Position numbers and translations under genes: made by a program | Source: SZUA-100 sp965248135 | GTDB taxonomy: Bacteria > Pseudomonadota > Alphaproteobacteria > Rhizobiales > Rhizobiaceae | Reading direction: 5' to 3' | Assembly: GCA_965248135.1 (NCBI GenBank) | Contig: CBDFIN010000012.1 | Location: 434,001 to 498,000 of the forward strand | DNA length: 64,000 bases | Shown here: in pieces, positions 9,444 to 18,299 of the stretch | How positions within the stretch are numbered: the first letter of the stretch is position 1 | Layout of the letters: each line of letters begins with the position of its first letter | Notes under the pieces: model-generated | Databases searched by the model: none | What the model saw: the letters and a program-made list of their open reading frames with translations, nothing else | What the model was told of the DNA's origin: nothing

Positions 9444-9959
9444 TTAGTCATTTACCTTTTTCCAAACTACCGCTTTCAAAGGTTTATTTAAACGCCTTCT
9501 AGTGGCTTTCGCGCGCTCGTGGCTTGTGCGAGGGAGAATGGTCCTCCTAAAAAACTTAATAATCTCTTTTGCATGACCGAGAGGTGCTACAAATTCCATT
9601 AACCGCAAATTATCACCACTAGCCCAGTCATTACCTTTAAATTTTAAATTGGGATCAAGCAGAGACTTTTCTACTCGGTCATCTAAAAAAGCATAGGTGA
9701 GAAAGGCACATGCTCTTTTTGGAGATGCCACCATGAAAATCATGTCGTTAACGATAGGAGTGTAAATGAAGCGCCCAATATCTTTGACATTCCACTTTTT
9801 ATGAACCGCCGAAAGCTCCATTAACTTTAGACACTCTAACAAGCATTGTGCATTGTTAAGTTTGAAAAAACGCAACTCTTCATTGCCACAAATAATACGG
9901 TCGTCATCATTCACAAGCTTGGAGGCTAAATAAATTTCTGCCGCAGATTTGCCCATCAT
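9444..9959 (-). CDS. Toxin-activating lysine acyltransferase (HlyC/RtxC-like)
   Basis: 171 residues that align by eye with E. coli HlyC. AVHKKWNVKDIGRFIYTPIV parallels the HlyC stretch around catalytic His23 (here His53); CAFLTYAFLDDRVEKSL parallels its WANLSLENE region; WASGDNLRLMEFVAPLG parallels WTSGDRKWFIDWIAPFG. HlyC enzymes move an acyl chain from acyl-ACP to lysines of RTX toxins in the cytoplasm. Oddly, catalytic Asp92 of HlyC is replaced by Glu122 here. The start overlaps the stop of an upstream truncated gene by ATGA. No intact toxin is in the window; the only RTX trace is at about 31 kb. IS elements flank it. Confidence 0.75.
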   Translation of the reverse strand: MMGKSAAEIYLASKLVNDDDRIICGNEELRFFKLNNAQCLLECLKLMELSAVHKKWNVKDIGRFIYTPIVNDMIFMVASPKRACAFLTYAFLDDRVEKSLLDPNLKFKGNDWASGDNLRLMEFVAPLGHAKEIIKFFRRTILPRTSHERAKATRRRLNKPLKAVVWKKVND

Positions 9960-10133
9960 TCGATCTCGATAGTTTTATTGCGAATGTCTGTAGGCAGGGC
10001 AGCCAAAAATTCTTCAAGTATAATGCTGCAAGAATCGTCTCTACAAAATGAATGGAAGCCATCGCTATTCACAACATGTACGAAATTTTTGAAGCCCTTT
10101 GATATTTCTTCTGCATTTGACACGGGCGTCTTA
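9956..10133 (-). pseudogene. 3' end of an unknown gene, cut by an IS630 remnant
   Basis: The reverse strand is open from the IS junction at about 10133 to a stop at 9956 and reads TPVSNAEEISKGFKNFVHVV, then a segment ending ALPTDIRNKTIEIE. The stop overlaps the start of the acyltransferase gene by four bases, so the two genes were an operon. I do not recognise the product; in RTX loci the neighbour of the C gene may be toxin or export related, but nothing here shows that. Confidence 0.5.
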
Positions 10134-10135
10134 TA

Positions 10136-10228
10136 CCAATGGCATGATTTTCTGACTCGTATGGGATTCCCAAATCACTGATGTTCTGATTCAATGGGTG
10201 GCGAAGGAGATTTTCCATGCCATCAACA
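10136..10228 (+). mobile_element. 5' end remnant of a second IS630 copy
   Basis: Bases 10136-10228 repeat, in the opposite orientation, the end of the IS630 element at 8143-8051, beginning CCAATGGCATGATTTTC next to a TA and running to the transposase start codons. It is cut at 10228 by the IS3-family element. The same outer end therefore occurs at both sides of the 8.1-10.1 kb segment as an inverted pair. Confidence 0.75.
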
Positions 10229-10269
10229 TGAACCGCCCCGTGTTTATCGGAGAGTAATTGGTTCAAATC

Positions 10270-11169
10270 TTAAGCTGCTTTTTGTATGGTTTTCAAGTCT
10301 TCATAATAATTTTCCTCTGCTTCATTGGGCGTGATGTATCCGATTGGTTCGAGCAAGCGCTGATTGTTGTACCAGTCGACCCATTTCAGGGTTTCCCATT
10401 CGACCTGGTCAACAGATTTCCACGGCCCTGATTGCTTGATGACTTCGGTCTTGAACAGGCCAATTATGCTTTCTGCCATGGCGTTGTCATAGCTGTCACC
10501 GACACTGCCAACAGATGGATCGATCCCGGCCTCTACTAGCCGTTCGGTGTATTTGATCGACAGATATTGACTGCCGCGATCCGAATGGTGGATTAATCCA
10601 CCATTCGGACCGCGCTGACATATAGCCTGGTTCAGAGCGTCGAGAACAAAGCTTGTTGTCATAGAAGTTGATACCCGCCAGCCGACAATCTTGCGAGCAA
10701 ATACATCAATGACAAATGCCACATAAACCATTGCTTGCCAGCTGGATACATAGGTGAAGTCAGATACCCACAGCTGGTTTGGGCGCTGTGCGCTGAACAC
10801 CCGATTGACCTTGTCATCTGGACATGGCTGACTGGCATCAGGGTTGGTGGTGATGACTTTCTTGCCTCGCACAACACCTTGTATTTTCATTACTTTCATG
10901 AGTCTCTCCACGCTACAACGGGCAATTTGTTTTCCCTCACGGCGTAAACCGTGCCAAACTTTACGGGCACCGTAAAGTTGATGATTATCATCCCAAACAC
11001 GCTCAATATCTTCACAATGGCGAGCATCACATTTGGCTCGCTCAGATGCCAGATCGGGATTGCGGGCAATCGCCTGACGGGCATAATATGTCGAAGGGGC
11101 GATCGGTAAAACACGGCAGATCGGCTCGACCCCAAAAGCATCTCGATGCTCTTTAACAAAGCTCGTCAT
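10270..11169 (-). CDS. IS3-family transposase OrfB
   Basis: 299 residues with the HTH_21 region (YGARKVWHGLRREGKQIARC) and an rve integrase core with the DDE triad: WVSDFTYVSSWQAMVYVAFV, LIHHSDRGSQYLS and GDSYDNAMAESIIGLFKTE. It ends with the IS3 tail VEWETLKWVDWYNNQRLLEP. Its ATG overlaps the orfA stop (ATGA), so it is made by coupling or frameshifting with orfA. It appears intact and active. Confidence 0.93.
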   Translation of the reverse strand: MTSFVKEHRDAFGVEPICRVLPIAPSTYYARQAIARNPDLASERAKCDARHCEDIERVWDDNHQLYGARKVWHGLRREGKQIARCSVERLMKVMKIQGVVRGKKVITTNPDASQPCPDDKVNRVFSAQRPNQLWVSDFTYVSSWQAMVYVAFVIDVFARKIVGWRVSTSMTTSFVLDALNQAICQRGPNGGLIHHSDRGSQYLSIKYTERLVEAGIDPSVGSVGDSYDNAMAESIIGLFKTEVIKQSGPWKSVDQVEWETLKWVDWYNNQRLLEPIGYITPNEAEENYYEDLKTIQKAA

Positions 11170-11537
11170 TTGCGAAACGGGCGGTCGAGCACCGCCTGGG
11201 CAAAGTTGACCGCCAAAACGCCATTGGTCTGAGTGACAAGGTCAACGCGAGAGGCCTTCTTTAATATCTCATTGGCTTGGCGAAGTTCACGAACTTCTCG
11301 CTCCAATTCCTTGATCCGGGCTTTCTCCTGGCTGGTCGGGCCAGCCAGTTTACCAGCATCGCGTTCAGCCTGAAGACACCAGGCGCGAAGACTGTCGGGA
11401 GAGCAGCCCAGCTTGGATGCTATCGCCTTATAGGCAGCGTTATTGCTGGCGTAATCTGCGCGATGATCGTTGAAAAGACGAACGCCGCGTGTGCGGAATT
11501 CAGGGCTATATGTAGGGGTGTGTTTTTCCTGTTTCAT
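11166..11537 (-). CDS. IS3-family transposase OrfA
   Basis: 123 residues with an N-terminal HTH_Tnp_1 domain (YSPEFRTRGVRLFNDHRADY, then KLGCSPDSLRAWCLQ) and a leucine-zipper-like coiled coil (ARIKELEREVRELRQANEIL). It binds the element ends and supplies the N-terminus of the OrfAB fusion. It is identical to the second copy at 12283-12654. Confidence 0.92.
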   Translation of the reverse strand: MKQEKHTPTYSPEFRTRGVRLFNDHRADYASNNAAYKAIASKLGCSPDSLRAWCLQAERDAGKLAGPTSQEKARIKELEREVRELRQANEILKKASRVDLVTQTNGVLAVNFAQAVLDRPFRK

Positions 11538-11587
11538 AGGGTCTACCTTTAGAGAGTTTTACTCTCCGGTAAACACAGGGCGGTTCA

Positions 11588-12286
11588 TTCTGCCATGGCG
11601 TTGTCATAGCTGTCACCGACACTGCCAACAGATGGATCGATCCCGGCCTCTACTAGCCGTTCGGTGTATTTGATCGACAGATATTGACTGCCGCGATCCG
11701 AATGGTGGATTAATCCACCATTCGGACCGCGCTGACATATAGCCTGGTTCAGAGCGTCGAGAACAAAGCTTGTTGTCATAGAAGTTGATACCCGCCAGCC
11801 GACAATCTTGCGAGCAAATACATCAATGACAAATGCCACATAAACCATTGCTTGCCAGCTGGATACATAGGTGAAGTCAGATACCCACAGCTGGTTTGGG
11901 CGCTGTGCGCTGAACACCCGATTGACCTTGTCATCTGGACATGGCTGACTGGCATCAGGGTTGGTGGTGATGACTTTCTTGCCTCGCACAACACCTTGTA
12001 TTTTCATTACTTTCATGAGTCTCTCCACGCTACAACGGGCAATTTGTTTTCCCTCACGGCGTAAACCGTGCCAAACTTTACGGGCACCGTAAAGTTGATG
12101 ATTATCATCCCAAACACGCTCAATATCTTCACAATGGCGAGCATCACATTTGGCTCGCTCAGATGCCAGATCGGGATTGCGGGCAATCGCCTGACGGGCA
12201 TAATATGTCGAAGGGGCGATCGGTAAAACACGGCAGATCGGCTCGACCCCAAAAGCATCTCGATGCTCTTTAACAAAGCTCGTCAT
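11588..12286 (-). pseudogene. IS3-family OrfB, C-terminally truncated
   Basis: The same protein as at 10270-11169 up to GDSYDNAMAE, where the reading enters the end of the neighbouring IS copy. It loses about 66 C-terminal residues, including the catalytic Glu region, so it should be inactive. Confidence 0.85.
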
Positions 12287-12654
12287 TTGCGAAACGGGCG
12301 GTCGAGCACCGCCTGGGCAAAGTTGACCGCCAAAACGCCATTGGTCTGAGTGACAAGGTCAACGCGAGAGGCCTTCTTTAATATCTCATTGGCTTGGCGA
12401 AGTTCACGAACTTCTCGCTCCAATTCCTTGATCCGGGCTTTCTCCTGGCTGGTCGGGCCAGCCAGTTTACCAGCATCGCGTTCAGCCTGAAGACACCAGG
12501 CGCGAAGACTGTCGGGAGAGCAGCCCAGCTTGGATGCTATCGCCTTATAGGCAGCGTTATTGCTGGCGTAATCTGCGCGATGATCGTTGAAAAGACGAAC
12601 GCCGCGTGTGCGGAATTCAGGGCTATATGTAGGGGTGTGTTTTTCCTGTTTCAT
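12283..12654 (-). CDS. IS3-family transposase OrfA, second copy
   Basis: 123 residues identical to the OrfA at 11166-11537, with the same helix-turn-helix and coiled coil. It is intact but coupled to a truncated orfB. It could still supply OrfA protein in trans, which in IS3 elements can act as a regulator. Confidence 0.88.
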   Translation of the reverse strand: MKQEKHTPTYSPEFRTRGVRLFNDHRADYASNNAAYKAIASKLGCSPDSLRAWCLQAERDAGKLAGPTSQEKARIKELEREVRELRQANEILKKASRVDLVTQTNGVLAVNFAQAVLDRPFRK

Positions 12655-12704
12655 AGGGTCTACCTTTAGAGAGTTTTACTCTCCGGTAAACACAGGGCGG
12701 TTCA

Positions 12705-13510
12705 GTTCTCGCCTCGATCGCATTTTGCAACTGCAGCAATTCGTTGTCGACCAGTTGCACGAGAACTGGACACCGGAGCAGATTGCCGGTTGGCTGAAGG
12801 GCGGCAATGAGAAGGGGCTGCCCTCTATCAGCCATGAGGCCATCTACACCTGGATCTACTCAACCGGTCAGCGCGCCCGAAAACTGTGGAAATTGCTGCC
12901 CTTTCGCCGCGCAAAGCGCCGTTTTCGACCGGCCCGCAAGACCAGATCACTGATCCCGGACAGGAAATCCGTCCACCAGCGCGGTGAACATATCGATGAC
13001 CGCAGCCAGGGTGGTCATTGGGAGGGTGATTTGATGATCTGCAAACGAACCCGCCCGGTGCTGGTGCTGGTCGAGCGCAAGAGCCGCTTCACCATCATTG
13101 CCCGGTTGAAATCGAAGAATGCGGCGGATACGGCAAACACAATCATGGATATTTTCCGCCAGCTTGACCCGGACCTGCGCCGTTCGATCACCTTCGACAA
13201 TGGCATGGAATTCGCCAGGCACAGCCTGTTGAAGGAGGCACTCAACATGACAACATGGTTCTGTGATGCCTATGCCTCTTGGCAAAAAAGGGCGGGGTGG
13301 AAAACATTAATGGCAGGCTGCGCCGCGATCTGCCCCGCCATCTCGATATTGATGCCATGAACGATGAAGACTTCGCCGACATCAATCTCATGCATAATCT
13401 GACACCAAGAAAATGCCTCAAATTCAAAACACCCGTCCAAGCCCTGTTGTCACAACTCGGCATCAATGCCAAACTCTCATTTCACAGAGGTGTTGCACTT
13501 CAAATTTGAA
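12705..13510 (+). pseudogene. IS30-family transposase, 5'-truncated and frameshifted
   Basis: The forward reading starts abruptly at the IS3 end with LDRILQLQQFVVDQLHENWT, then SISHEAIYTWIYS and GGHWEGDLMICKRTRPVLVL, the IS30 core. FDNGMEFARHSLL follows, then a frameshift at an A6 run near 13285; the remaining C-terminus (GGVENINGRLRRDLPRHLDI) continues in another frame to 13509. The 3' boundary GTTGCACTTCAAATTTGAA resembles an IS30 end. Confidence 0.8.
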
Positions 13511-13574
13511 TCCGCCCAAACCAACTACTAGCAATATTGTTACAGCAAAGGAGCAGAAAACGATGAAGTTTTTC

Positions 13575-13909
13575 TTATTCATCTGCATTGCCATTCGGGA
13601 TTTCCTTAATAATATCTAGTTTGATAAATTGCCTGATGAGACTCTCGATATTGTTCTCACTAATTTCTTCAGTGGAGTTAGATAGGCTACCTATGGAAAA
13701 CGTTTCACCGGTTCGAATGAGGTTCCAAATTTGAATGTATTTTTGTGGAAACTTCATTTTCCTGCTAGCGGCGGTAACTTCAACGCTGTTTGGCATTTCG
13801 TTGATTACAAGTGGTCTAGGTGGGATCAGAGCAAATTGGCTCTCGTTCAGATTTTTTTCCAGTGCTCCGTATGGTAAATTAATTCTCGATCTATTTGTAG
13901 ATATACCAT
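13575..13909 (-). pseudogene. Small hypothetical protein, probably frameshifted
   Basis: From an ATG at 13909 the reverse strand reads MVYLQIDRELIYHTEHWKK and meets a stop just after a run of seven A (13852-13858). In the next frame it continues NLNESQFALIPPRPLVINE and on to a stop at 13575, the last 73 codons forming a smooth helical-looking sequence with IESLIRQFIKLDIIKEIPN. A one-base slip would join both parts into about 110 residues. I do not recognise the family. Confidence 0.4.
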
Positions 13910-14072
13910 TACTTTAAAGTGATCATGAAAGTGATCATGGCTCATCAGGAGCGGCCGGCGCCTTTGCGCCGCGCGCGCAGGCGTAAGCGAAGCGAAGAGT
14001 TGCCGTGAGCGAGAAGCCTACAAAAGCAGGGAAAAAATCACTGTGTTTGGTTCAAACGGTTTTATCTTCTGC

Positions 14073-15449
14073 TCAGGCGGCGTCCGATACAACCCGATTG
14101 CGGCCGTTTCGCTTGGCATGATAAAGCGCCTCGTCGGCTCTCTTCATCAGTGCCTCACGGCTGTCATCTGGTCCCTCGATTGATGAGGCGCCGATACTGA
14201 CGGTGATATTAATCTGTTTGATGCCGCCAAGAATAATGAATGGATGCGCAGCAATTTCACGGCGCATGCGTTCGGCAACCACACAGGCAAGGTCGATATC
14301 GGTGTCCGGCATAAGCAGCACAAATTCTTCACCACCATAGCGACAAGCCATGTCAAGATTACGGACATTCCTGCTAAACCTGGCGGAGAATTCCCGCAAC
14401 ACCTCATCACCAGCATCATGGCCATGAACATCATTAACCTGTTTGAAGTGATCAATATCAAAAATCAGTAGCGAAAGCGGTCTGTTGGTGGTTTTTGCCC
14501 GGTCAAAGGCGGTACTCAAATGGCCATCAAAATAGCGGCGGTTGTTCAATCCGGTCAGACCATCCTTGATCGCCATTTCGACTGTTTTTTGCACGCTTTT
14601 GCGCAACCCTTCATTGTAGCGGCTGCGCTTGATCTGTGTCCGCACACGAGCCACCAGCTCATTTTTGTCGACCGGCCGCGCGACATAGTCGTTGACGCCC
14701 ATATCAACCGCACGAATCACCAAGGCATCATCATCGGGCCCGGAGATCAGCAGAATAGGCAGCATGCGTGTGCGGTTGAGCGAGCGCAATTGCGAGCACA
14801 ATCGTAATGCATCAAAATCCTCCAGAGCGGTAGACACGACAACCAGTTCATATTCTTCTTCCGCCGCGGTAAACAACGCCGACTGGGGATCGGTGACAAC
14901 CCTGACATCATGTTCACGTGCCAGTGTCTTGACGATTTTTTGGTAAGATGACGCCCGGTCATCGACAATAAGAATATTACCGCGTTGGGCGGCTGTATCA
15001 TTGCCACCGACCCGCAATAATTCGTCGATCCCGAGTTCTGATCCTGCCTCAGCCCGCAGCCGCAACTCGTCGGTTACCATCTTCAGCCGGACAAGGCTTT
15101 TCACTCGGGTTAATAGGGCTAGATCGTTGACCGGCTTGGTGATGAAATCATCCGCTCCCGCCTCCAGTCCTGTCACCCTGTCAGAAGGCTGGTCAAGCGC
15201 CGTCACCATGACTACCGGCAGGTGCGTGGTCACGGGATCGGCCTTTAGCCGCCGGCAAACCTCAAATCCGTCCATTCCAGGCATCATGACATCAAGCAAC
15301 ACGATATCTACCTGGCCCTTGGCGCATATATCCAGCGCCTCCTGTCCACTACTGGCGGAAAAGACCTGAAAATACTCGGCCATCAAACGGGCCTCGAGCA
15401 GCTTTACATTGGCCTCAATATCGTCGACTACCAATACACATGCCGTCAT
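14073..15449 (-). CDS. pleD: PleD-type response regulator diguanylate cyclase
   Basis: About 458 residues arranged REC-REC-GGDEF. The first receiver has DDIEAN, the phosphoacceptor in VDIVLLDVMMPGMDGFEVCR and a K in FITKPVNDLA; the second receiver is degenerate (ELVVVSTALEDFDA). The cyclase domain contains DGLTGLNNRRYFD and the active site YGGEEFVLLMPDTD, i.e. GGEEF. It makes c-di-GMP on phosphorylation and in Caulobacter controls the stalked-cell transition. The start at 15449 (MTACVLVVDD) fits the family; an upstream in-frame start would add 14 unlikely residues. divK lies 66 bp upstream on the same strand, as in other alphaproteobacteria. Confidence 0.95.
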   Translation of the reverse strand: MTACVLVVDDIEANVKLLEARLMAEYFQVFSASSGQEALDICAKGQVDIVLLDVMMPGMDGFEVCRRLKADPVTTHLPVVMVTALDQPSDRVTGLEAGADDFITKPVNDLALLTRVKSLVRLKMVTDELRLRAEAGSELGIDELLRVGGNDTAAQRGNILIVDDRASSYQKIVKTLAREHDVRVVTDPQSALFTAAEEEYELVVVSTALEDFDALRLCSQLRSLNRTRMLPILLISGPDDDALVIRAVDMGVNDYVARPVDKNELVARVRTQIKRSRYNEGLRKSVQKTVEMAIKDGLTGLNNRRYFDGHLSTAFDRAKTTNRPLSLLIFDIDHFKQVNDVHGHDAGDEVLREFSARFSRNVRNLDMACRYGGEEFVLLMPDTDIDLACVVAERMRREIAAHPFIILGGIKQINITVSIGASSIEGPDDSREALMKRADEALYHAKRNGRNRVVSDAA

Positions 15450-15515
15450 ATAACAATCACTCCACTCAACATATTTATTGGTCGGCACCATGCCGGCAAT
15501 TGACGCACACGTTCT

Positions 15516-15887
15516 TTAATCGACGCCCAGATATGAATTTACGGTCTCGAGAAACTTGACCACCGATATGGGTTTGGAAATATAGGCCTCGCAGCCACCT
15601 TGACGAATGCGTTCCTCGTCACCCTTCATGGCAAATGCTGTCACTGCAATAACCGGAATATGGAGAAGGTCTTCGTCCTCCTTGATCCATTTGGTAATTT
15701 CCAGACCGGAAACTTCAGGTAGTTGAATATCCATCAGGATCAGATCCGGCCTGTGTTGACGGGCAAGATCTAACGCCTCCAAGCCATTTCTGGTCTGGAT
15801 GGTCGTATAACCCTTGGCTTCAAGCAAATCATTGAATAGCTTCATGTTAAGTTCATTGTCTTCAACGATCATGACGGATTTGGACAT
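15516..15887 (-). CDS. divK: Cell-cycle response regulator DivK
   Basis: 123 residues, a stand-alone receiver domain: MSKSVMIVEDNELNMKLFND, acidic pocket, phosphoacceptor Asp in LILMDIQLPEVSGLEI, Thr/Ser in VIAVTAFAMKGDEE and Lys in YISKPISVVKFLETV. Length and sequence match DivK, which relays PleC/DivJ signals to the CtrA pathway. It forms a conserved pair with pleD and is transcribed away from the DUF3572 gene. Confidence 0.95.
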   Translation of the reverse strand: MSKSVMIVEDNELNMKLFNDLLEAKGYTTIQTRNGLEALDLARQHRPDLILMDIQLPEVSGLEITKWIKEDEDLLHIPVIAVTAFAMKGDEERIRQGGCEAYISKPISVVKFLETVNSYLGVD

Positions 15888-16018
15888 ATTGATCGGTCGC
15901 TCTCCTGAGGCTGAATTTGTGCCTCGACTCTCATTCCCACACTAAGATATCATTACTAACCCAATTTCCTTTCGAAAAGGAAAACGGAAAGCGCGCATAG
16001 CGAGAGTAAATTGAAAAA

Positions 16019-16309
16019 ATGACCGTGAAACCCGAAATCGACGATTTTGCTGAACAAATCGGAATCAAGGCTCTGGAGCATCTGGCCGCAGACCCCGATC
16101 TTCTGCGCCGCTTTTTGAATTTGTCAGGCATTGAACTGGCACATTTGCGCCAGGCGGTTGAATCTCCAGGGTTCATTGGCGGTTTGCTTGATTTCTACCT
16201 AAATTACGAACCTGATTTAATGCGCCTGTCCGCCGCCATTGGCATCAAACCCGCGGAGATCGCCAGAGCCAGGTCGATGCTTGATCCGCAAGGGGGGCAG
16301 GATGCTTGA
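16019..16309 (+). CDS. DUF3572 family protein
   Basis: 96 residues: MTVKPEIDDFAEQIGIKALE, then HLAADPDLLRRFLNLSGIE and GGLLDFYLNYEPDLMRL. This is the small all-helical DUF3572 family found near divK/dinB in Rhizobiales. Function unknown. Its stop overlaps the next start by a few bases, so it is translationally linked to the HAD-like gene. Confidence 0.85.
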   Translation: MTVKPEIDDFAEQIGIKALEHLAADPDLLRRFLNLSGIELAHLRQAVESPGFIGGLLDFYLNYEPDLMRLSAAIGIKPAEIARARSMLDPQGGQDA

Positions 16310-16964
16310 CCCTCAAACCCGCGATCAGTTGATGGCGCTTACACCCATTGACCGCCCGCTGCTGGTCTGCGACGTCGATGAAGTGATCCTGCACCTTGTC
16401 GCGCCGTTGGAGCGGCTGCTTGAAGAGCAGGGCTACGAATTGCGCAAGCAAGCGGTCCGGCTGAGCGGCAATGTATTTGATGTCAAAACCGGGGAACAGG
16501 CCAGCCAGCAGATTGTCTGGTCCGCTCTGGCGACACTGTTTGAGGAACAACACGAGCGTCAGCATGTGGTTGATGACGCGGCCGATACGCTGCATAAACT
16601 CCATCAGGATTTCGACATAATCCTGTTGACTAACCTTCCGCACCGCTTTGGTGATATTCGCCGTGATTATTTGAAAAATATTGATATTCCGTTTCCGGTT
16701 ATCACTAATACGGGCGCCAAGGGTCCGGCGATGGAGTGGATTAACAAGAGCCAAAACGAGGAACTGGCATTTGTCGATGATACGCCCGATCACCTAAATA
16801 GTGTACAGGTTCATGCGCCAAATACCCATTTGGTCCACTTCATGGCCAATGATGAATTTCGCACCATGATTGGCCGTCTTGACCATGTGCTGCTATCTAC
16901 CGGAGACTGGCCTGAGGCCGGATTGGCAATCCGCAGTGCATTGAATGGAAAAGCCAATGGGTGA
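16302..16964 (+). CDS. HAD-like hydrolase-fold protein
   Basis: 220 residues. RPLLVCDVDEVILHLVAPL is a DxDxV HAD-type motif I, DIILLTNLPHRFGDIR resembles motif II (T/S), and ELAFVDDTPDHLNSV resembles motif III/IV with paired Asp. The substrate is unknown. The start at 16302 is preceded by AAGGGGGGCAGG and overlaps the DUF3572 stop. The 3' end overlaps the dinB start, so the three genes form one unit. Confidence 0.7.
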   Translation: MLDPQTRDQLMALTPIDRPLLVCDVDEVILHLVAPLERLLEEQGYELRKQAVRLSGNVFDVKTGEQASQQIVWSALATLFEEQHERQHVVDDAADTLHKLHQDFDIILLTNLPHRFGDIRRDYLKNIDIPFPVITNTGAKGPAMEWINKSQNEELAFVDDTPDHLNSVQVHAPNTHLVHFMANDEFRTMIGRLDHVLLSTGDWPEAGLAIRSALNGKANG

Positions 16965-18285
16965 GAAACTGCCGCAGCACAACGGATTTTGCCGCGATTG
17001 CCTGACCATTACCGATGGCCAGATAAAGCGGTGCCCTGCGTGTGGCAGCCCACGGCTGCGGTTTCATCCCGAACTGTTCGATCTCGCGCTTGCCCACATA
17101 GACTGCGATGCATTTTATGCGTCGGTCGAAAAGCGCGATAATCCTGATCTGCACGATAAACCGGTAATAATCGGCGGTGGCAAACGGGGCGTTGTATCGA
17201 CTTGTTGTTATGTGGCGCGGATAAATGGCGTGCGCTCTGCCATGCCGATGTTCCAGGCGCTGAAGGCTTGTCCTCAAGCCGTTATCATCAAACCTGATAT
17301 GAAAAAATACACCCGGGTTGGCTATGAGGTTCGTCAACTCATGCGCGAACTGACCCCGGCGGTTGAGCCGATTTCAATTGATGAGGCTTTTTTAGATCTC
17401 GCCGGTACAATAAGGTTGCATGGCGAACCGCCGGCCCTGGTTCTGGCACGTTTGGCAAGGCGGATTGAGGGCGAAATCGGCATTTCGGTTTCAGTCGGCC
17501 TGTCCTATAATAAATTCCTGGCCAAGGTTGCATCGGACTTTGAAAAGCCGCGCGGATTTTCCGTCATCGGCAAAGCGGAAGCGGTCGAGTTTTTAAGGAA
17601 GCAGCCCGTATCGCTGATCTGGGGGGTCGGCAAGGCCATGCAGGCCAGACTGAACCGAGATGGCATCCACAAAATCGGCGCCCTGCAGGTGATCGAAGAG
17701 GGCGAACTGGCACGCCGCTACGGCTCGTTGGGTTTGCGGCTGGCAAGACTGTCCAGGGGCCTTGATGCGCGCCACGTGGAAAGCCGCAGCAAGGCAAAAA
17801 GCATCAGTTCTGAAACGACTTTTAATCACGACTTAACATCGGTTTCAGATCTTACCCCGACATTGCGGCGACTGTCAGAGAAAGTTTCAACCAGGCTGAA
17901 AGCCAAGGGTATTGCCGGTCACACCATTGTGCTGAAACTGAAAACCGTCACCTTCAAACAACGAACCCGCAACGTGACACTGAGCGATGCGACGCAATTG
18001 TCGGACAAGATTTTCAGAACCGGTCATTCGCTGCTGCTAAAGGAACTTGACGGAACAAAATTCCGCCTGATCGGCATCGGGGTCAGCGATCTTTGTTCGG
18101 AGGAAGGCGCCGATCCGGCAGACCTTGTTGACCGGCAGGGTGCCAAGCGAGCTGCTGCTGAACGCGCCATGGACCGGGTGCGCCACAAGTTCGGCGAAAA
18201 ATCGGTGGTCCTGGGCTTGACATTTGGAAAAGAAAAACAGGCTGCCCCGCAACGCGATCAGGAAACAGAAGACAAATCAAACTGA
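16957..18285 (+). CDS. dinB: DNA polymerase IV (DinB) with N-terminal zinc ribbon
   Basis: About 442 residues. An N-terminal CRDCLTITDGQIKRCPACG zinc ribbon, typical of rhizobial DinB, precedes the Y-family palm: LAHIDCDAFYASVEKRDNP, then VEPISIDEAFLDL with the catalytic SIDE motif, the thumb KFLAKVASDFEKPRG and a C-terminal little-finger domain. It extends mismatched or damaged primer ends. The ATG at 16957 overlaps the stop of the upstream gene (ATGGGTGA); an ATG at 16945 is also possible. No LexA box can be assigned because the upstream region is coding. Confidence 0.92.
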   Translation: MGEKLPQHNGFCRDCLTITDGQIKRCPACGSPRLRFHPELFDLALAHIDCDAFYASVEKRDNPDLHDKPVIIGGGKRGVVSTCCYVARINGVRSAMPMFQALKACPQAVIIKPDMKKYTRVGYEVRQLMRELTPAVEPISIDEAFLDLAGTIRLHGEPPALVLARLARRIEGEIGISVSVGLSYNKFLAKVASDFEKPRGFSVIGKAEAVEFLRKQPVSLIWGVGKAMQARLNRDGIHKIGALQVIEEGELARRYGSLGLRLARLSRGLDARHVESRSKAKSISSETTFNHDLTSVSDLTPTLRRLSEKVSTRLKAKGIAGHTIVLKLKTVTFKQRTRNVTLSDATQLSDKIFRTGHSLLLKELDGTKFRLIGIGVSDLCSEEGADPADLVDRQGAKRAAAERAMDRVRHKFGEKSVVLGLTFGKEKQAAPQRDQETEDKSN

Positions 18286-18299
18286 CCGGTGCTATTTCA

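Larger units (their letters stand above)
10229..11587 (-). mobile_element. IS3-family insertion sequence, complete copy
   Basis: The 1359-bp element begins TGAACCGCCCCGTGTTTA at 10229 and ends with TAAACACAGGGCGGTTCA at 11587, near-perfect inverted ends. It holds orfA and orfB in the usual overlapping order. Its right end butts directly onto an internal position of a second, identical copy, and no short target duplication is visible, so a deletion accompanied or followed insertion. Confidence 0.88.
11588..12704 (-). mobile_element. IS3-family insertion sequence, second copy lacking its orfB 3' end
   Basis: Bases 11588-12704 repeat 10471-11587 at a constant offset of 1117, with no difference found in either open reading frame. 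The copy has its right end (GGCGGTTCA at 12704) but is cut on the left exactly where the complete copy ends, so the complete element appears to have landed inside this one, followed by loss of the left part. Confidence 0.88.

Noticed and set aside
12587..13360. Forward reading starting in the IS3 end and running into IS30-like sequence
   Set aside because: It is a chimeric reading across an IS3/IS30 junction; only the IS30 part is homologous to a real protein, and it is frameshifted.
16239..16301. Longer N-terminus of the HAD-like protein
   Set aside because: The extension reads an Arg/Pro-rich antisense-like stretch of the DUF3572 gene; the start at 16302 has a strong ribosome site.
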